A stretch of DNA of 64,000 bases from Alphaproteobacteria bacterium (GCA_009928665.1 SACF01000019.1:1-64000), one strand, 5' to 3'; counted from the first letter of the stretch, positions 9,951 to 19,096 are shown. Notes: generated by a model from the letters alone, not told the origin. Translations and numbers: made by a program.

Positions 9951-11273
9951 TTAGTTTGAAACATTCCCGTTTTTTTCGCGGTTATCCATAAATTTAACCG
10001 GTTTCCGGCTCATTTCGGGGCTTTGCATTTTCAGAATTTGCGCCTCGGGTTCAAATGAAAGGAGGGGTGCAACGCGCAGTTTGGCTCTGAAGTGGTCTTT
10101 GATATCTTTCTCTTTTTCTTCACCGATTCCCTTGCAACTCAGATGGATCAGAATTTCGTCTGTTCCGATCTGGTTCGTATAGACCTCCACGATGTAATTC
10201 GTTACATATTCGATATTATCAAGAATGTCGTACAATGCGGGAGGGAAAAGGGTCGTTCCTTTGTACTTGATCATCTGGTTTTTCCGACCGATGACCGGAC
10301 CAAGTCGCATGGTGGTTCTTCCGCAGGAACAAGGATCTTTGTAATGATGGCAAACATCTCCTGTTTTGAACCGGATAAGCGGCATACCCTCAACACCGAG
10401 GGTAGTTATCGTCACTTCTCCCAATTCGCCCTCTTTTACCGGTTGATCGAGGTCATTCAGAAACTCGACAATGATCAGTTCCGGGTGATGGTGGCCGCCG
10501 CAGCCTTCGGTACATTCGGTGAAGGATGTTCCCATTTCGGTTGAGGCATAGGTAGAATAGAGTTTAATCGGCCATTTGTCGAAAATTTTCTTTCCGAGGG
10601 TATTCAGGGAGAGGTCTTTTTTTCGAAGTGGTTCTCCGATGCAGATTGCGCTTTTAATACTGCTGGAGCGGTAGTCAATGCCATGTTGTTCGGCGTAGTC
10701 AATGATTTTAAGGATGAAGGATGGGACGGTTACGATGGCGTTGGGTTTGATGCGTCCGATGGTATCCCACTGTAGCTCAGGTATCCCGTTGCCGACCCTG
10801 ACGACACTGGCGCCCAGCATCCTGATACCTAAAAAATAAGCCAGTCCTGCCATAAAGCGACGGTCGATGGTGGTCATTAACTGGTAAATGTCGGATGCGG
10901 AGCCGCCCGCACAGGTAAAGGAGATGGCCTCATTGTAAGCCAGGCGGTCCAGGTCTTTATCGGTCATGGCAAATGTGACCGGATCTCCCAATGTTCCGGA
11001 AGTGGTTATATAATCGATGATCCGGTCAGCTGGGACACACAGGAAATCCCGGTTGTATTTTTGAAGGTCTTCCTTTTTGGTAACCGGGATTCTTCTCAGG
11101 TCGCTGACCGACCTGATCCGGTCCACGTCGATATGGTTCGAGGAAAACAGATTCCGATAGAAGGGTGAATTTTGCCAGGCATAATTCAGGGCTTCCCGGA
11201 GTCGATGGTCCTGATATGCGGCAATTTCCTCAAGTGGTTTCTGTTCAATTGCCGGGAAAAATAATTTATTCAT
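9951..11273 (-). CDS. PaaK-like AMP-dependent acid:CoA/ACP ligase
   Basis: 440 residues, the usual size of phenylacetate-CoA ligase-type adenylating enzymes. The phosphate loop reads TTSGTLGDPV (~residues 90-100), the A5-like motif is STYASTEMG, and the A8-region hinge has FKTGDV followed by the Cys-containing insert CSCGRTTMRLGPVIGRKNQ typical of this subfamily. It activates a carboxylic acid, often aromatic, as an acyl-adenylate and passes it to CoA or an ACP-bound thiol. In flexirubin and aryl-polyene loci such ligases load the aryl starter acid; that role here is inferred from the KS/CLF, ACP and dehydratase genes elsewhere in the window. It lies 23 nt after the outer-membrane protein gene. 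Confidence 0.85.
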   Translation of the reverse strand: MNKLFFPAIEQKPLEEIAAYQDHRLREALNYAWQNSPFYRNLFSSNHIDVDRIRSVSDLRRIPVTKKEDLQKYNRDFLCVPADRIIDYITTSGTLGDPVTFAMTDKDLDRLAYNEAISFTCAGGSASDIYQLMTTIDRRFMAGLAYFLGIRMLGASVVRVGNGIPELQWDTIGRIKPNAIVTVPSFILKIIDYAEQHGIDYRSSSIKSAICIGEPLRKKDLSLNTLGKKIFDKWPIKLYSTYASTEMGTSFTECTEGCGGHHHPELIIVEFLNDLDQPVKEGELGEVTITTLGVEGMPLIRFKTGDVCHHYKDPCSCGRTTMRLGPVIGRKNQMIKYKGTTLFPPALYDILDNIEYVTNYIVEVYTNQIGTDEILIHLSCKGIGEEKEKDIKDHFRAKLRVAPLLSFEPEAQILKMQSPEMSRKPVKFMDNREKNGNVSN

Positions 11274-11296
11274 GAAAAATTTAAAGTACGGGGTTG

Positions 11297-11986
11297 TTAA
11301 ATTTTAATACCGATCATGATCTTAAAGACGGAGGTCTCAATGGTCTGACTTGGTTTGCTTTTATTGAAATTATCATATTTCATCTCTCCAAAACTGTATT
11401 GGGCGGAGAACAACATCACGCTGTAACGGATGTTCATTCCGATCTCATTTTGCAAAAAATTCATCCCGTACTTGGAGAAGTTGGATTCGCCGATCCCGTC
11501 CCATTCGTCATAATGATAGGCAAAGTTTGCATTGATCTTGTAAAAGATATCGATCATCAGCCGGTCGACCGGATTGATGGTAAACACGGGGCCGAATTTT
11601 TGACCTCCGTACCAGTAGTAGTGGTCGGTCGGTTTGTTCGGATCGACCGGGTTGGTTGAATTAAACCACAGGGAAAGGAATGTGGCGTCGAGTCCGGCTC
11701 GCAGGTGGTTATTGGCAAATGCGGGCCCAAAATAGATCAGAAATCCCATATCGAAAGCCCCGCCGATCTTTGCAGGCAGGTAGTTTAACCCGGTGACTGA
11801 CTGGTTTCCCGAAGTGGGATAAACATGTTGTCCCAGTGCATAATTGCCGATCGGGAATACTGGTCCCAGACTGAAGTAAAACCCGCTGTTAATCCGGTTT
11901 TTATTATAGGTTGGTTCATCCTGGGCATTCCCTCCCAGCGATATCAGCAGGGCAAACAGAACGTAAATAATTGCAGTTCTTTTCAT
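11297..11986 (-). CDS. Outer-membrane beta-barrel-like protein
   Basis: About 229 residues. A signal peptide from ATG 11986 (MKRTAIIYVLFALLISLGGNAQ) is followed by repeated amphipathic strands rich in Tyr, Phe and Gly (SGFYFSLGPVFPIGNY; YGGQKFGPVFTINPVDRLMIDIFYKINANFAY) and a C-terminal strand ending FKIMIGIKI. This pattern suits an eight- to ten-stranded barrel of the OmpA/porin type in Bacteroidota. No specific family is recognised. ATG 11986 is chosen because the extension upstream is not signal-like and crosses the -7 box. Confidence 0.65.
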   Translation of the reverse strand: MKRTAIIYVLFALLISLGGNAQDEPTYNKNRINSGFYFSLGPVFPIGNYALGQHVYPTSGNQSVTGLNYLPAKIGGAFDMGFLIYFGPAFANNHLRAGLDATFLSLWFNSTNPVDPNKPTDHYYWYGGQKFGPVFTINPVDRLMIDIFYKINANFAYHYDEWDGIGESNFSKYGMNFLQNEIGMNIRYSVMLFSAQYSFGEMKYDNFNKSKPSQTIETSVFKIMIGIKI

Positions 11987-12015
11987 GTTTTCATGGATCA
12001 GTTCTGAAAATTTGT

Positions 12016-12023
12016 CAAAATTA
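12016..12023 (-). promoter_or_regulatory. -7 box for the outer-membrane protein gene
   Basis: TAATTTTG on the minus strand, 29 nt before ATG 11986, fits TAnnTTTG exactly. It implies that the outer-membrane protein and PaaK-like genes form their own unit after the sulfotransferase. Confidence 0.45.
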
Positions 12024-12075
12024 CACCTTATCATTATTGTTTGAGTACGAACCTTCAATTTATTCTGAATCTTGT

Positions 12076-13161
12076 TCAGCGCGGGTAGTTATACCGGTCC
12101 ATGAATAAGGTCAGTTTATTGGCAATGATTTCTTTATCGACTGATGAAAGTGTGAACTCATTTTTTTTAAAATTGGCATTGGAGTCCATGTGGTTTTTTA
12201 TTTGCTGCTGCAGATCTTCAGGAAAGGGATGACCCATTTCCGTGTAGAGATCCCGGAGAACAGAGACGGTATCTTTTTCAAAATCTTCAAATTTGATTTC
12301 GAAGAAATTGCCCGGCCTGATCAGGTTCCGGTCCTTTTCGATGGTACGTAGCAGAAACTCCAGAAATCCGGCAACCGGTTCCGTACTGAACCGGCACTTG
12401 AATTTTGTAAGTGCATTTTGTTTCTGAACGATATTCCACATGTTTATGGTGGAGGGTACAACATTGTAAGGATGCCGCAGGATGTGAATAAATTTTGCAT
12501 CCGGGAAGCGTTCGGTCAGGAGTTTGATGCGGAAGGAGTTGAACGGATTTTTAGAGACGATGGTACGGGAGTTACCCATCTGAAGTTTGGTATAGTAACG
12601 AACCAGGTTTTCACTCCAGTTAACGAGGAGTTCATCGGCAGGCAAAAATGGCAGGTCATTTTTCAGGAAGTAAGAGGAAGAGGTCGGGAATACCAGTTTC
12701 TCAAGCGGAGAGTAGTTTGTGAGGCGGTATATCGCGTACTCATCCTCCTGGGGTTCGTCCATGCCGATCCTGACCATATCCATCGGGCGGTGCTCGTCGA
12801 TCAGGGTTTTGAAGACCGGTTTGTAGTATTTATAGGATAAAAGAAAACTATCGGGTATGGCTACCTGAAACAGGGTGGGGGCAAGCAAGGAGGGATCCAG
12901 ACTCAGGAGTTTATGAAGGAGTGTGGAGCCGGTTCTCCAGTGACCGATTATGAAGATGGGATTCCTGGGCGGGATCGTTTCAGCCAGTTCCTTTCCAAAC
13001 CTGATTTTTTCAGCCGTTGCGAACAACGAAGACCAGACCGAACTTTGAAAGAGGAAAAACAACCGGGCCATTGTTGCCGGAGTATAAGAGATTCTGTTCC
13101 TGCGAAGTAAGCGGACTAGCTGGCCAAAAGTGATTCCGGCAGTCAGATAGGAATCTTTCAA
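12076..13161 (-). CDS. Sulfotransferase family protein
   Basis: About 361 residues. The PAPS 5'-phosphosulfate loop IGHWRTGSTLLHKLL lies near residues 70-85 and the 3'-phosphate-binding segment reads ILRHPYNVVPS near residue 230, preceded by VSKNPFNSFR. The family transfers sulfate from PAPS to a hydroxyl or amine of a lipid, sugar or aromatic acceptor. The start is read as TTG at 13161, 12 nt after the ACP stop. The next in-frame Met would cut into the N-terminal domain, but the start remains uncertain. Its position directly after ACP and BtrH genes suggests it decorates the locus product (inference). Confidence 0.85.
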   Translation of the reverse strand: MKDSYLTAGITFGQLVRLLRRNRISYTPATMARLFFLFQSSVWSSLFATAEKIRFGKELAETIPPRNPIFIIGHWRTGSTLLHKLLSLDPSLLAPTLFQVAIPDSFLLSYKYYKPVFKTLIDEHRPMDMVRIGMDEPQEDEYAIYRLTNYSPLEKLVFPTSSSYFLKNDLPFLPADELLVNWSENLVRYYTKLQMGNSRTIVSKNPFNSFRIKLLTERFPDAKFIHILRHPYNVVPSTINMWNIVQKQNALTKFKCRFSTEPVAGFLEFLLRTIEKDRNLIRPGNFFEIKFEDFEKDTVSVLRDLYTEMGHPFPEDLQQQIKNHMDSNANFKKNEFTLSSVDKEIIANKLTLFMDRYNYPR

Positions 13162-13173
13162 GATTGTCCTGAA

Positions 13174-13446
13174 TTAGGATGGTTGCAGATTTCTTTGTTC
13201 CGTTATGAAGGCGGCGATGCTATTGACCGAACGGATCACTTCCCGGGCGAGGTTTTGATCGTTGATGCGGATCCCATATGTTCGCTGGATGGCCATTATG
13301 ATTTCAATTGCATCGACCGAGTCAAGCGTCAGCGCGTTGCCTCCCCCAAAGAGAGGTTTTTCGTCATCCACCGTGGCAGGGTCGATATTTTCGATTGCCA
13401 GGGTAGACATGATCAGTTTTTTTATTTCAAGTTTCAATTCTTCCAT
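13174..13446 (-). CDS. Acyl carrier protein
   Basis: 90 residues from ATG 13446 (MEELKLEIKKLI). The 4'-phosphopantetheine attachment Ser is in LTLDSVDAIEI, with acidic helix II after it. A longer in-frame extension upstream overlaps the BtrH gene and is Arg-rich and unlike an ACP, so it is rejected. It follows the BtrH-type gene by 5 nt. In butirosin biosynthesis BtrH takes an acyl chain from an ACP (BtrI), so this pair is probably an acyl donor and its transferase. Confidence 0.9.
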   Translation of the reverse strand: MEELKLEIKKLIMSTLAIENIDPATVDDEKPLFGGGNALTLDSVDAIEIIMAIQRTYGIRINDQNLAREVIRSVNSIAAFITEQRNLQPS

Positions 13447-13451
13447 AGGGG

Positions 13452-14456
13452 TCAAACGGTCTTCGATAACTTCCTGAAAAAATTCTCTTCCACGTCGGCG
13501 CGGTCGCGGATCATATCGCCTAACTGTTTTAATTTTTCGGCGCCAAGGTCCCGGTTCTTGCCGATCCGTGCGGCAAAAAGTGAAATTTCCCTCCACCCGT
13601 CGCCGATAAGCATGAGTTCGGCCGAAAGATCCCGCAATTCGGACTTATTCAGGATTTCGGATGCCTGCTGAAGAAAAGTAGCATAGATGTACCTGAATCC
13701 GGCCCCACCTGTTCCCTGATCTTCCAAAAGAATGTTGATCTTCATGATTTCGTGCGAAAGATGTTCGGTATCGCGGGCCATTGCCGGCCATTCGAGGATC
13801 TTGCGGGAGAACATCCGCATTCCCCGGATACCGAGGAAAGGGATCGGGATTTTCAGCATGTTGAAGCAGGCTTTCCGGATGCCTCTTTCCACAGCCTTTT
13901 TCATATCGATTTCGGGCGGGATCCGGTCGAGGTGGTATAAAAAACCCTTTGGTGACATTTCACCGCCGGCAAACCTTCCCTTTTGAAGCGATGTTGCTTC
14001 GAGTTCGACCATCTTCGGGAAATAGGCATCGCTGATAAGATATCGGGTTCCCTGCCGGCCGACTACCACCATGAAATGGACATTGATATGGACCCGCTCC
14101 CAGGATGGCACGTAGTCAAGGTAGAAGAAGTCGACCTGGCAGGCCGTCGGGATTTTCCGGTCGATAAGGTCATCAAGTACAGTCATTCCCGATGCCGGAT
14201 CTTTGAATGCGTAAGTTTTGAACTTCACACCCAGGCGTTTTTCGATGTCCACACGCATCTGCCCGGGCTTATTGCGGACAATAAAGGTCGGGAATGCAAA
14301 AGATTTCATCTTATGGAAGTAACCGAAAAAGATCCCGCCGGATATGCCGAAAACCAGGGGTTCGGTAATTTCCAGTCCCCCAAAATTCAATAGTGATGTT
14401 ATGGTCCCCGATTCGCAGTGGGCCGCCATCTTATGTTTAAAGTCGAGTTCCGTCAT
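13452..14456 (-). CDS. BtrH N-terminal domain acyltransferase
   Basis: 334 residues. The N-terminal segment HCESGTITSLLNFGG contains the His-Cys pair of the BtrH family, whose founding member moves an aminoacyl group from an ACP onto an aminoglycoside. The centre holds FFYLDYVPSWERVHINVHFMVVVG, as in papain-like BtrH folds, and the C-terminal half is helical, matching the DUF4872-type domain. It starts next to the XRE-like gene's stop (no gap) and precedes an ACP. BtrH-type proteins together with ABC transporters recur in flexirubin-type clusters of Bacteroidota. Confidence 0.85.
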   Translation of the reverse strand: MTELDFKHKMAAHCESGTITSLLNFGGLEITEPLVFGISGGIFFGYFHKMKSFAFPTFIVRNKPGQMRVDIEKRLGVKFKTYAFKDPASGMTVLDDLIDRKIPTACQVDFFYLDYVPSWERVHINVHFMVVVGRQGTRYLISDAYFPKMVELEATSLQKGRFAGGEMSPKGFLYHLDRIPPEIDMKKAVERGIRKACFNMLKIPIPFLGIRGMRMFSRKILEWPAMARDTEHLSHEIMKINILLEDQGTGGAGFRYIYATFLQQASEILNKSELRDLSAELMLIGDGWREISLFAARIGKNRDLGAEKLKQLGDMIRDRADVEENFFRKLSKTV

Positions 14457-14963
14457 CTAAGTCCGCTCCGAAATTTTGGTGAGCACCACATAGGGATTTT
14501 CGGTCTGATCCTGTATTACTTCGAGATGATCGGTACGATTTTCAAGGATCATGGCCGGTTCAAACTGTTCTTTGTTTTTGATCAGCACGACCTGTAAAAG
14601 GTTTGCCAGAGGGACATTAAATACGCCTGCATAGCGGGAGAGCTCGGCAGCCGTCACCTCAGCAAAACCGGATGGATCCAGATGTTTCTTTACCCGTGAT
14701 TTCCGGATGGCAGCCCGTGCTGCAAGCTCCGAAAGGGTCAGGTCTTCAAGCACCATGAAATATTTCACAACGCTGATGGAACCCCTGATAAGCTGGTCTC
14801 TGAGTGTAGATTCAAGGTTTTTTTTCTTCAGAAAAAAATCATCCAGGTAATTGGCTGTGAGATAGGATCCGGTTTGAATGGGACCGTACTTTCCGTCATC
14901 CTTTTCAACATAAAGAATCATCTGTTGATCAGGGCAATCCACAAATCCTTCTTTTTCTTTCAT
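14457..14963 (-). CDS. XRE-like helix-turn-helix protein
   Basis: About 168 residues from ATG 14963. The N-terminal half (VDCPDQQMILYVEKDDGKYGPIQ) is a sensor-like or pairing region without a recognised family. The C-terminal half contains LTLSELAARAAIRKSRVKKHL followed by VTAAELSRYAGVFNVPLANLLQV, the spacing of a Cro/C1-type HTH. The two helices and the AELSRYAGVF stretch suggest DNA binding, though it could also act as a protein-interaction module. It sits between the ABC permease and BtrH genes and may regulate them. The longer reading from 15032 runs into the permease gene and is rejected. Confidence 0.6.
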   Translation of the reverse strand: MKEKEGFVDCPDQQMILYVEKDDGKYGPIQTGSYLTANYLDDFFLKKKNLESTLRDQLIRGSISVVKYFMVLEDLTLSELAARAAIRKSRVKKHLDPSGFAEVTAAELSRYAGVFNVPLANLLQVVLIKNKEQFEPAMILENRTDHLEVIQDQTENPYVVLTKISERT

Positions 14964-14982
14964 ACCATGACCAGTAAATGCT

Positions 14983-16170
14983 TTATTTACGCTTTGCAAA
15001 AATAACAATGCTGAAGAACATTGCCAAACCAAAAAAACCGGTCAGCGACAGGGTTCGGGGTACGATATCGCACAGGGTTCCGTTGCGAACGAACAGGTCA
15101 AGATAGTTGTCGATTCCCCATCGGAGGGGCGAAGCCAGACTGATGACCCGGATGGCCTCTGGCAACAGATGGACCGGCAAAAAGACGCCACTGATCACAC
15201 CGAGCAGAACCACGATCACCGATCCGAACATGGCGGCTTGTCCATGGGTTGTGGCGGCCGATCCGATGATCATTCCGAAACCGATGGCTGCGAGCGCGGA
15301 GCCAATGGTCGTAATGGCTATGGCAAGGTTGTTTGATCCGGTTTCCAGGGGCGGGAAACCAAAGAGCAGGGGAAACACCTGTTTCCCGATCCACAGGATC
15401 AACAAAAACTGCAGGAGGCAAACCAGGAAGTAGATGATCACTTTCCCTGAAAGGATCGACAGCAACCGTACAGGCAGCGTGCGGAGCCGCAAATAACTTC
15501 CCTCGTTTTTTTCCGTGATAAGGCTTCCGGAAAGGGGTATCACGATGAAAAACATGGCAAACAAGATGAATCCCGGAACATTGTTCTGGATGACATTGGG
15601 TACGATCGATTCCCGGTTGCGCGATGGGTAGAGGCAGGTCATTGGAGGAAGCGATTTCTGTTTCTGTTCGGCCATTACCCTGATCACCGGAGCAAGTTCT
15701 CCCGAAAGGCCGTCGATGATTTCGTTCATCGCAAGCCGGGCCTGAACACTTTTAATAAGGTATTGAAGAGAATTCAGGATTGATGTTCTGTAGCCCTGGT
15801 CCAGGGTCGGGTCCACCCAGATCCGGATGGTTGAATCGGGATGATCCAGATCGATACCGAATTTATATTTACCCTGAGCAATCAGACCGGAAGCCAGTTC
15901 CGGGGTAAGTGGCGCTTCAGGAACCTGGCGGACTATCGTAAAAAATCCCGATGAATCGAGCGCTTTGCAAACCTCGCGCGAAATGAGCGACGGTTTTTGG
16001 TCGACAACCAGAACCGAAGTGCGTTCACGCTGGTATTTCAGCGCGTTTTCCTGTGCCAGCGTAACGACAAAAATCAGCAGAACCGGCATAAAAAAGAGAA
16101 TGAACAGTCCCGGAATATCGCGAAGCAGGAGAAGCGCTTCCCTGACCAGTATTGATCGGAGTTTATGCAT
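14983..16170 (-). CDS. ABC-2 type transporter permease
   Basis: 395 residues. One N-terminal helix (ALLLLRDIPGLFILFFMPVLLIFVV), a large periplasmic domain of ~150 residues, then five C-terminal helices including GMIIGSAATTHGQAAMFGSVIVVLLGVISGVFLP: the YhhJ/YadH-like ABC-2 exporter architecture. It needs a separate ATPase, and none is encoded in the window. The flanking genes (ACP, BtrH, O-methyltransferase) suggest export of the locus product or a precursor. Confidence 0.88.
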   Translation of the reverse strand: MHKLRSILVREALLLLRDIPGLFILFFMPVLLIFVVTLAQENALKYQRERTSVLVVDQKPSLISREVCKALDSSGFFTIVRQVPEAPLTPELASGLIAQGKYKFGIDLDHPDSTIRIWVDPTLDQGYRTSILNSLQYLIKSVQARLAMNEIIDGLSGELAPVIRVMAEQKQKSLPPMTCLYPSRNRESIVPNVIQNNVPGFILFAMFFIVIPLSGSLITEKNEGSYLRLRTLPVRLLSILSGKVIIYFLVCLLQFLLILWIGKQVFPLLFGFPPLETGSNNLAIAITTIGSALAAIGFGMIIGSAATTHGQAAMFGSVIVVLLGVISGVFLPVHLLPEAIRVISLASPLRWGIDNYLDLFVRNGTLCDIVPRTLSLTGFFGLAMFFSIVIFAKRK

Positions 16171-16192
16171 CAGGCAAAAGTAACAAGAAATG

Positions 16193-17272
16193 TCAATTCT
16201 TTCTGATTTCGATCAGGCTGATCGGGGAAATAGTAGGAATGACCCGGGAGCAATGCAGGCCGGAATTTTCGATCAAACGCAGGAATTCTTCTTTCGTCCG
16301 TTCTTTTCCACCGGGCATGGTCGCAAGCATCTGTATATCGAGCAGTTTCGACAGGGAGGGTTCATTTCCCACCGGAACAACCATATCGATCACGAGGATC
16401 CGGGAATGATTGTCCATCCGGTCCGAAATATTTTTCAGAAGTTTCGAGCACAGATCATCCTTCCAGTTATGAATGATGTTTTTAAGGATATAGAGGTCGG
16501 CTGACAGGGGTACTTCTTTGAAAAAATCACCGGTAATCAGGTTGATCCTGTCACTCAGCCCGTACCCTTCGATCAGGGCCGGCGCATTGGTGAGCGCTTC
16601 AGCTGTATCAAACAGGATCCCGCGTGCCTTGTCGGTTCCCGAAAGGATGTTTGACAGCAGAAATCCTTCGCCTCCTCCGATATCGGCGATTACGGGGAAC
16701 TTTGAAAAGTCGTAGGCATTCCGGATGGGATCCAGTCCGAGAAACGACAGGTTGGACATCGATTTATCAAAGATACTGCTCTCATCCGGATGGTTCTTTA
16801 AATAGTCGTAAATACCCATGCCGTATTTATGGGAGAATGCATCATTTCCGCTCCTGACTGCGTATTCCAGATCGCCGAGGAGGTTCCAGTTCACCGGACC
16901 CAGGTGGTGGAGGATCATATATCTCAGGGATTGCGGGCCGTCGAGCAATCCACGGGAAAGGGAATTCAGCGCGAAACTTCCGTTGCTTTGTTGTTTAAAT
17001 ATTCCCACCCCGGCCAGGGCCCGCATCAGTCGGTATATGGCTTCAGGATCGGCCTTTACCCTGTTTGCGATGTCACCTGAGGAGCGGGGTTTTTCCTCCA
17101 GATGCCCGGCAATATTCAGCTTCGCGGCAACATAAAGGCAGGGAAGTACCCAGAAGTTCTGAAATTGTTCATAGAGCACCACGCTACCGGGAAAGGTCCG
17201 GCGGTTAAGCCTGATTAAAAAGGTACGGAATCTATTGATGGCATTAATGAGCCAGGTGGGAGGAAGAATCAT
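16193..17272 (-). CDS. SAM-dependent O-methyltransferase (dimerization plus Rossmann domains)
   Basis: 359 residues. The N-terminal winged-helix dimerization domain (LPCLYVAAKLNIAGHLEEKPRSSGDIANRV) is followed by a SAM-binding motif I, VIADIGGGEGFLLSNIL, near residue 190 and ILKNIIHNWKDDLCSKLLKNI, as in plant- and polyketide-type O-methyltransferases where the His in HNW is the general base. It probably methylates a phenolic or enolic hydroxyl; flexirubins carry such methyl groups (family knowledge, role inferred). Its ATG overlaps the previous gene's TGA by 4 nt. Confidence 0.85.
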   Translation of the reverse strand: MILPPTWLINAINRFRTFLIRLNRRTFPGSVVLYEQFQNFWVLPCLYVAAKLNIAGHLEEKPRSSGDIANRVKADPEAIYRLMRALAGVGIFKQQSNGSFALNSLSRGLLDGPQSLRYMILHHLGPVNWNLLGDLEYAVRSGNDAFSHKYGMGIYDYLKNHPDESSIFDKSMSNLSFLGLDPIRNAYDFSKFPVIADIGGGEGFLLSNILSGTDKARGILFDTAEALTNAPALIEGYGLSDRINLITGDFFKEVPLSADLYILKNIIHNWKDDLCSKLLKNISDRMDNHSRILVIDMVVPVGNEPSLSKLLDIQMLATMPGGKERTKEEFLRLIENSGLHCSRVIPTISPISLIEIRKN

Positions 17273-19077
17273 GCCAATACTTCTTCGTTCTGATGAAGCG
17301 GAAGTTTTTTTAATTCAAGTTCATATACTTCCAAATCCGAGATCAGTTTTTTCTTTTTATCGAACAAGTTTGTTTTCACTTGCGAAAACAGCTCTTTGTA
17401 ATATTGAATACCGTTGCAGAGGTTATCCCTGAAATCAGCGAAGTACTCCTGTTGTTTTTCAGTCCAGGGAAGAGGGGTCTCATTCATTTTCTTCTTGAGA
17501 TAATCAATGTAGATCGTCAGTTCCTTAATGAACATGTTAGGCCTGTCATTGCGGCTGATGATGTTAATTTTACCGTAGATATGATCCACCATTTCCTTGA
17601 GTGTCATCACCTCAGAAAAATAGGCCATATTAGGTCCCGGACATATGGAAACACCTTTCTTTTCAACGCTGGTATCCAATTCATTCACCAGAAGGGCTGA
17701 GGTGCCTAAGCCGACGCAGATACAGGATTTATTGACCACTTTACGGTATTCGGCCTGAAATTCATCCTCGGGGAGACCACTGGCTTTTAATTCCTCAATT
17801 TTAAGTTTTTGATATTTCCGTGATGCAGTACAGAGCGTAGGTTCTCCGAATTCATTATTGAGGGCGGCATATTTTTTATGACATGGATTTCCAGGTGTAT
17901 TTTGATGGATATAGGTCTCTTTCTCTTTATCTTTGGTATTGCCTTTCAGGTTATTGAATGGTACGCCCAGCGGGCTGATATCGCTGATAAACAGGTACTC
18001 TTCCCTGGCTTTGCAAAGCAGATCAAGGGTTTGTTCATCCACGTTGACCACTTCGGGAACCAACAGGAAGGGAGTTCCCCAACCCACGGAATCGATCTGG
18101 TACTGATCAGCCAGGAACTGGTGCTCTTCAGATGTACCAACGCCGCCTTGTGCAGTGATTTTAATTTCAAGCGCGTTTTCGGGGCAAGGTCGGTTTTTTG
18201 CTTTCAGGGCAATCTTAAGCAGTTCAAAAGTTTGGTAGATGAGGTCCTCACGGTTGCGGTTGATCTCTTCGAGTACCGGTCCAAGGAGGAAACCGTTCGT
18301 CGGAAAGGCATGTCCTCCGCAGTTTAAACCTGATTCGATGCGGTATTCAGAAACCCACAGGCCCCTTTTCGCGAGGTATTTTCCCTGGATAAGCGCCGAA
18401 CGGTGGTCACTCACCTTAAGGGTTATTTTTTTCTTCAGGGTGAAATTTGTATCCGGATAGAAGTCATCAAAGGTCTCCAGGTAATTGTATAAGCGCGGAC
18501 TCATCCCGGCCGATAATACAACAGATGAATTCAGGTCGCTGTTCACAAATCCACGCAAGGCCGCATGTCCGTCATTGTATTTAGCCGGAAGTTTTACATG
18601 ATCCTTATAGTTTTCTTTATCCACTTTGGTCATGATATTCACATCGATGCTGCCCATGGAAAGATTTTCATGGATCCAATCTTTTAAATCGAGGTTATCC
18701 CAATCCTTTTTGAATTGTTCGAATTTCTGTTTTAGGGCTGACGAATCCTGAAGAAGGTCAATATATTTCGAAAATTCACTGCTCTTCTGATCGCAGGTGG
18801 TTTTCAGTTCTTCAAATTTATCGTGGGCGATTTTATTGACCATGTTGAGATAGGCCGTGATCCGCTTTGCCCTGAAATCATCGATTTTTTTTGAGATTGC
18901 CTGAAATGGCAGGTCAAATTTTTTGCTGTAAAACGCTCTGAGTTTTTCCATTAACATATCATCCAACAATGAAATCACGGATGAAATACCCAGATGAGCA
19001 ACTTTTACCGGTGTATCTATGGAATATCCAATCCCAAGTACGGGGATATGGAATGAATGCGGGTTTATTTTATTCAT
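17269..19077 (-). CDS. Unknown protein with nitronate monooxygenase-like TIM-barrel features
   Basis: 602 residues. The N-terminal PVLGIGYSIDTPVKVAHLGI and the mid-protein AQGGVGTSEEHQFLADQYQIDSVG resemble the flavin-phosphate-binding strands of nitronate monooxygenase/FMN TIM barrels (xGGIxxxEQ...ADxVxxGT, followed here by WGTPFLL). A long charged helical insertion occupies ~residues 60-160 and a second helical region the C-terminal ~90 residues. Several Cys motifs (LNCGGHAF, GNPCHKKY, PTLCTASRKYQ, SCICVGLG, ICPGPNM) suggest an Fe-S site or structural metal. It is translationally coupled to the O-methyltransferase and has its own -7 box. The function is not established; a flavin oxidoreductase is the best guess. 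Confidence 0.5.
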   Translation of the reverse strand: MNKINPHSFHIPVLGIGYSIDTPVKVAHLGISSVISLLDDMLMEKLRAFYSKKFDLPFQAISKKIDDFRAKRITAYLNMVNKIAHDKFEELKTTCDQKSSEFSKYIDLLQDSSALKQKFEQFKKDWDNLDLKDWIHENLSMGSIDVNIMTKVDKENYKDHVKLPAKYNDGHAALRGFVNSDLNSSVVLSAGMSPRLYNYLETFDDFYPDTNFTLKKKITLKVSDHRSALIQGKYLAKRGLWVSEYRIESGLNCGGHAFPTNGFLLGPVLEEINRNREDLIYQTFELLKIALKAKNRPCPENALEIKITAQGGVGTSEEHQFLADQYQIDSVGWGTPFLLVPEVVNVDEQTLDLLCKAREEYLFISDISPLGVPFNNLKGNTKDKEKETYIHQNTPGNPCHKKYAALNNEFGEPTLCTASRKYQKLKIEELKASGLPEDEFQAEYRKVVNKSCICVGLGTSALLVNELDTSVEKKGVSICPGPNMAYFSEVMTLKEMVDHIYGKINIISRNDRPNMFIKELTIYIDYLKKKMNETPLPWTEKQQEYFADFRDNLCNGIQYYKELFSQVKTNLFDKKKKLISDLEVYELELKKLPLHQNEEVLA

Positions 19078-19096
19078 TAAAGGATTTAAGGAAATG

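Noticed and set aside
13447..13596. N-terminal extension of the ACP gene
   Set aside because: It overlaps the BtrH gene, is Arg-rich and unlike an ACP; the ATG at 13446 gives a standard ACP N-terminus.
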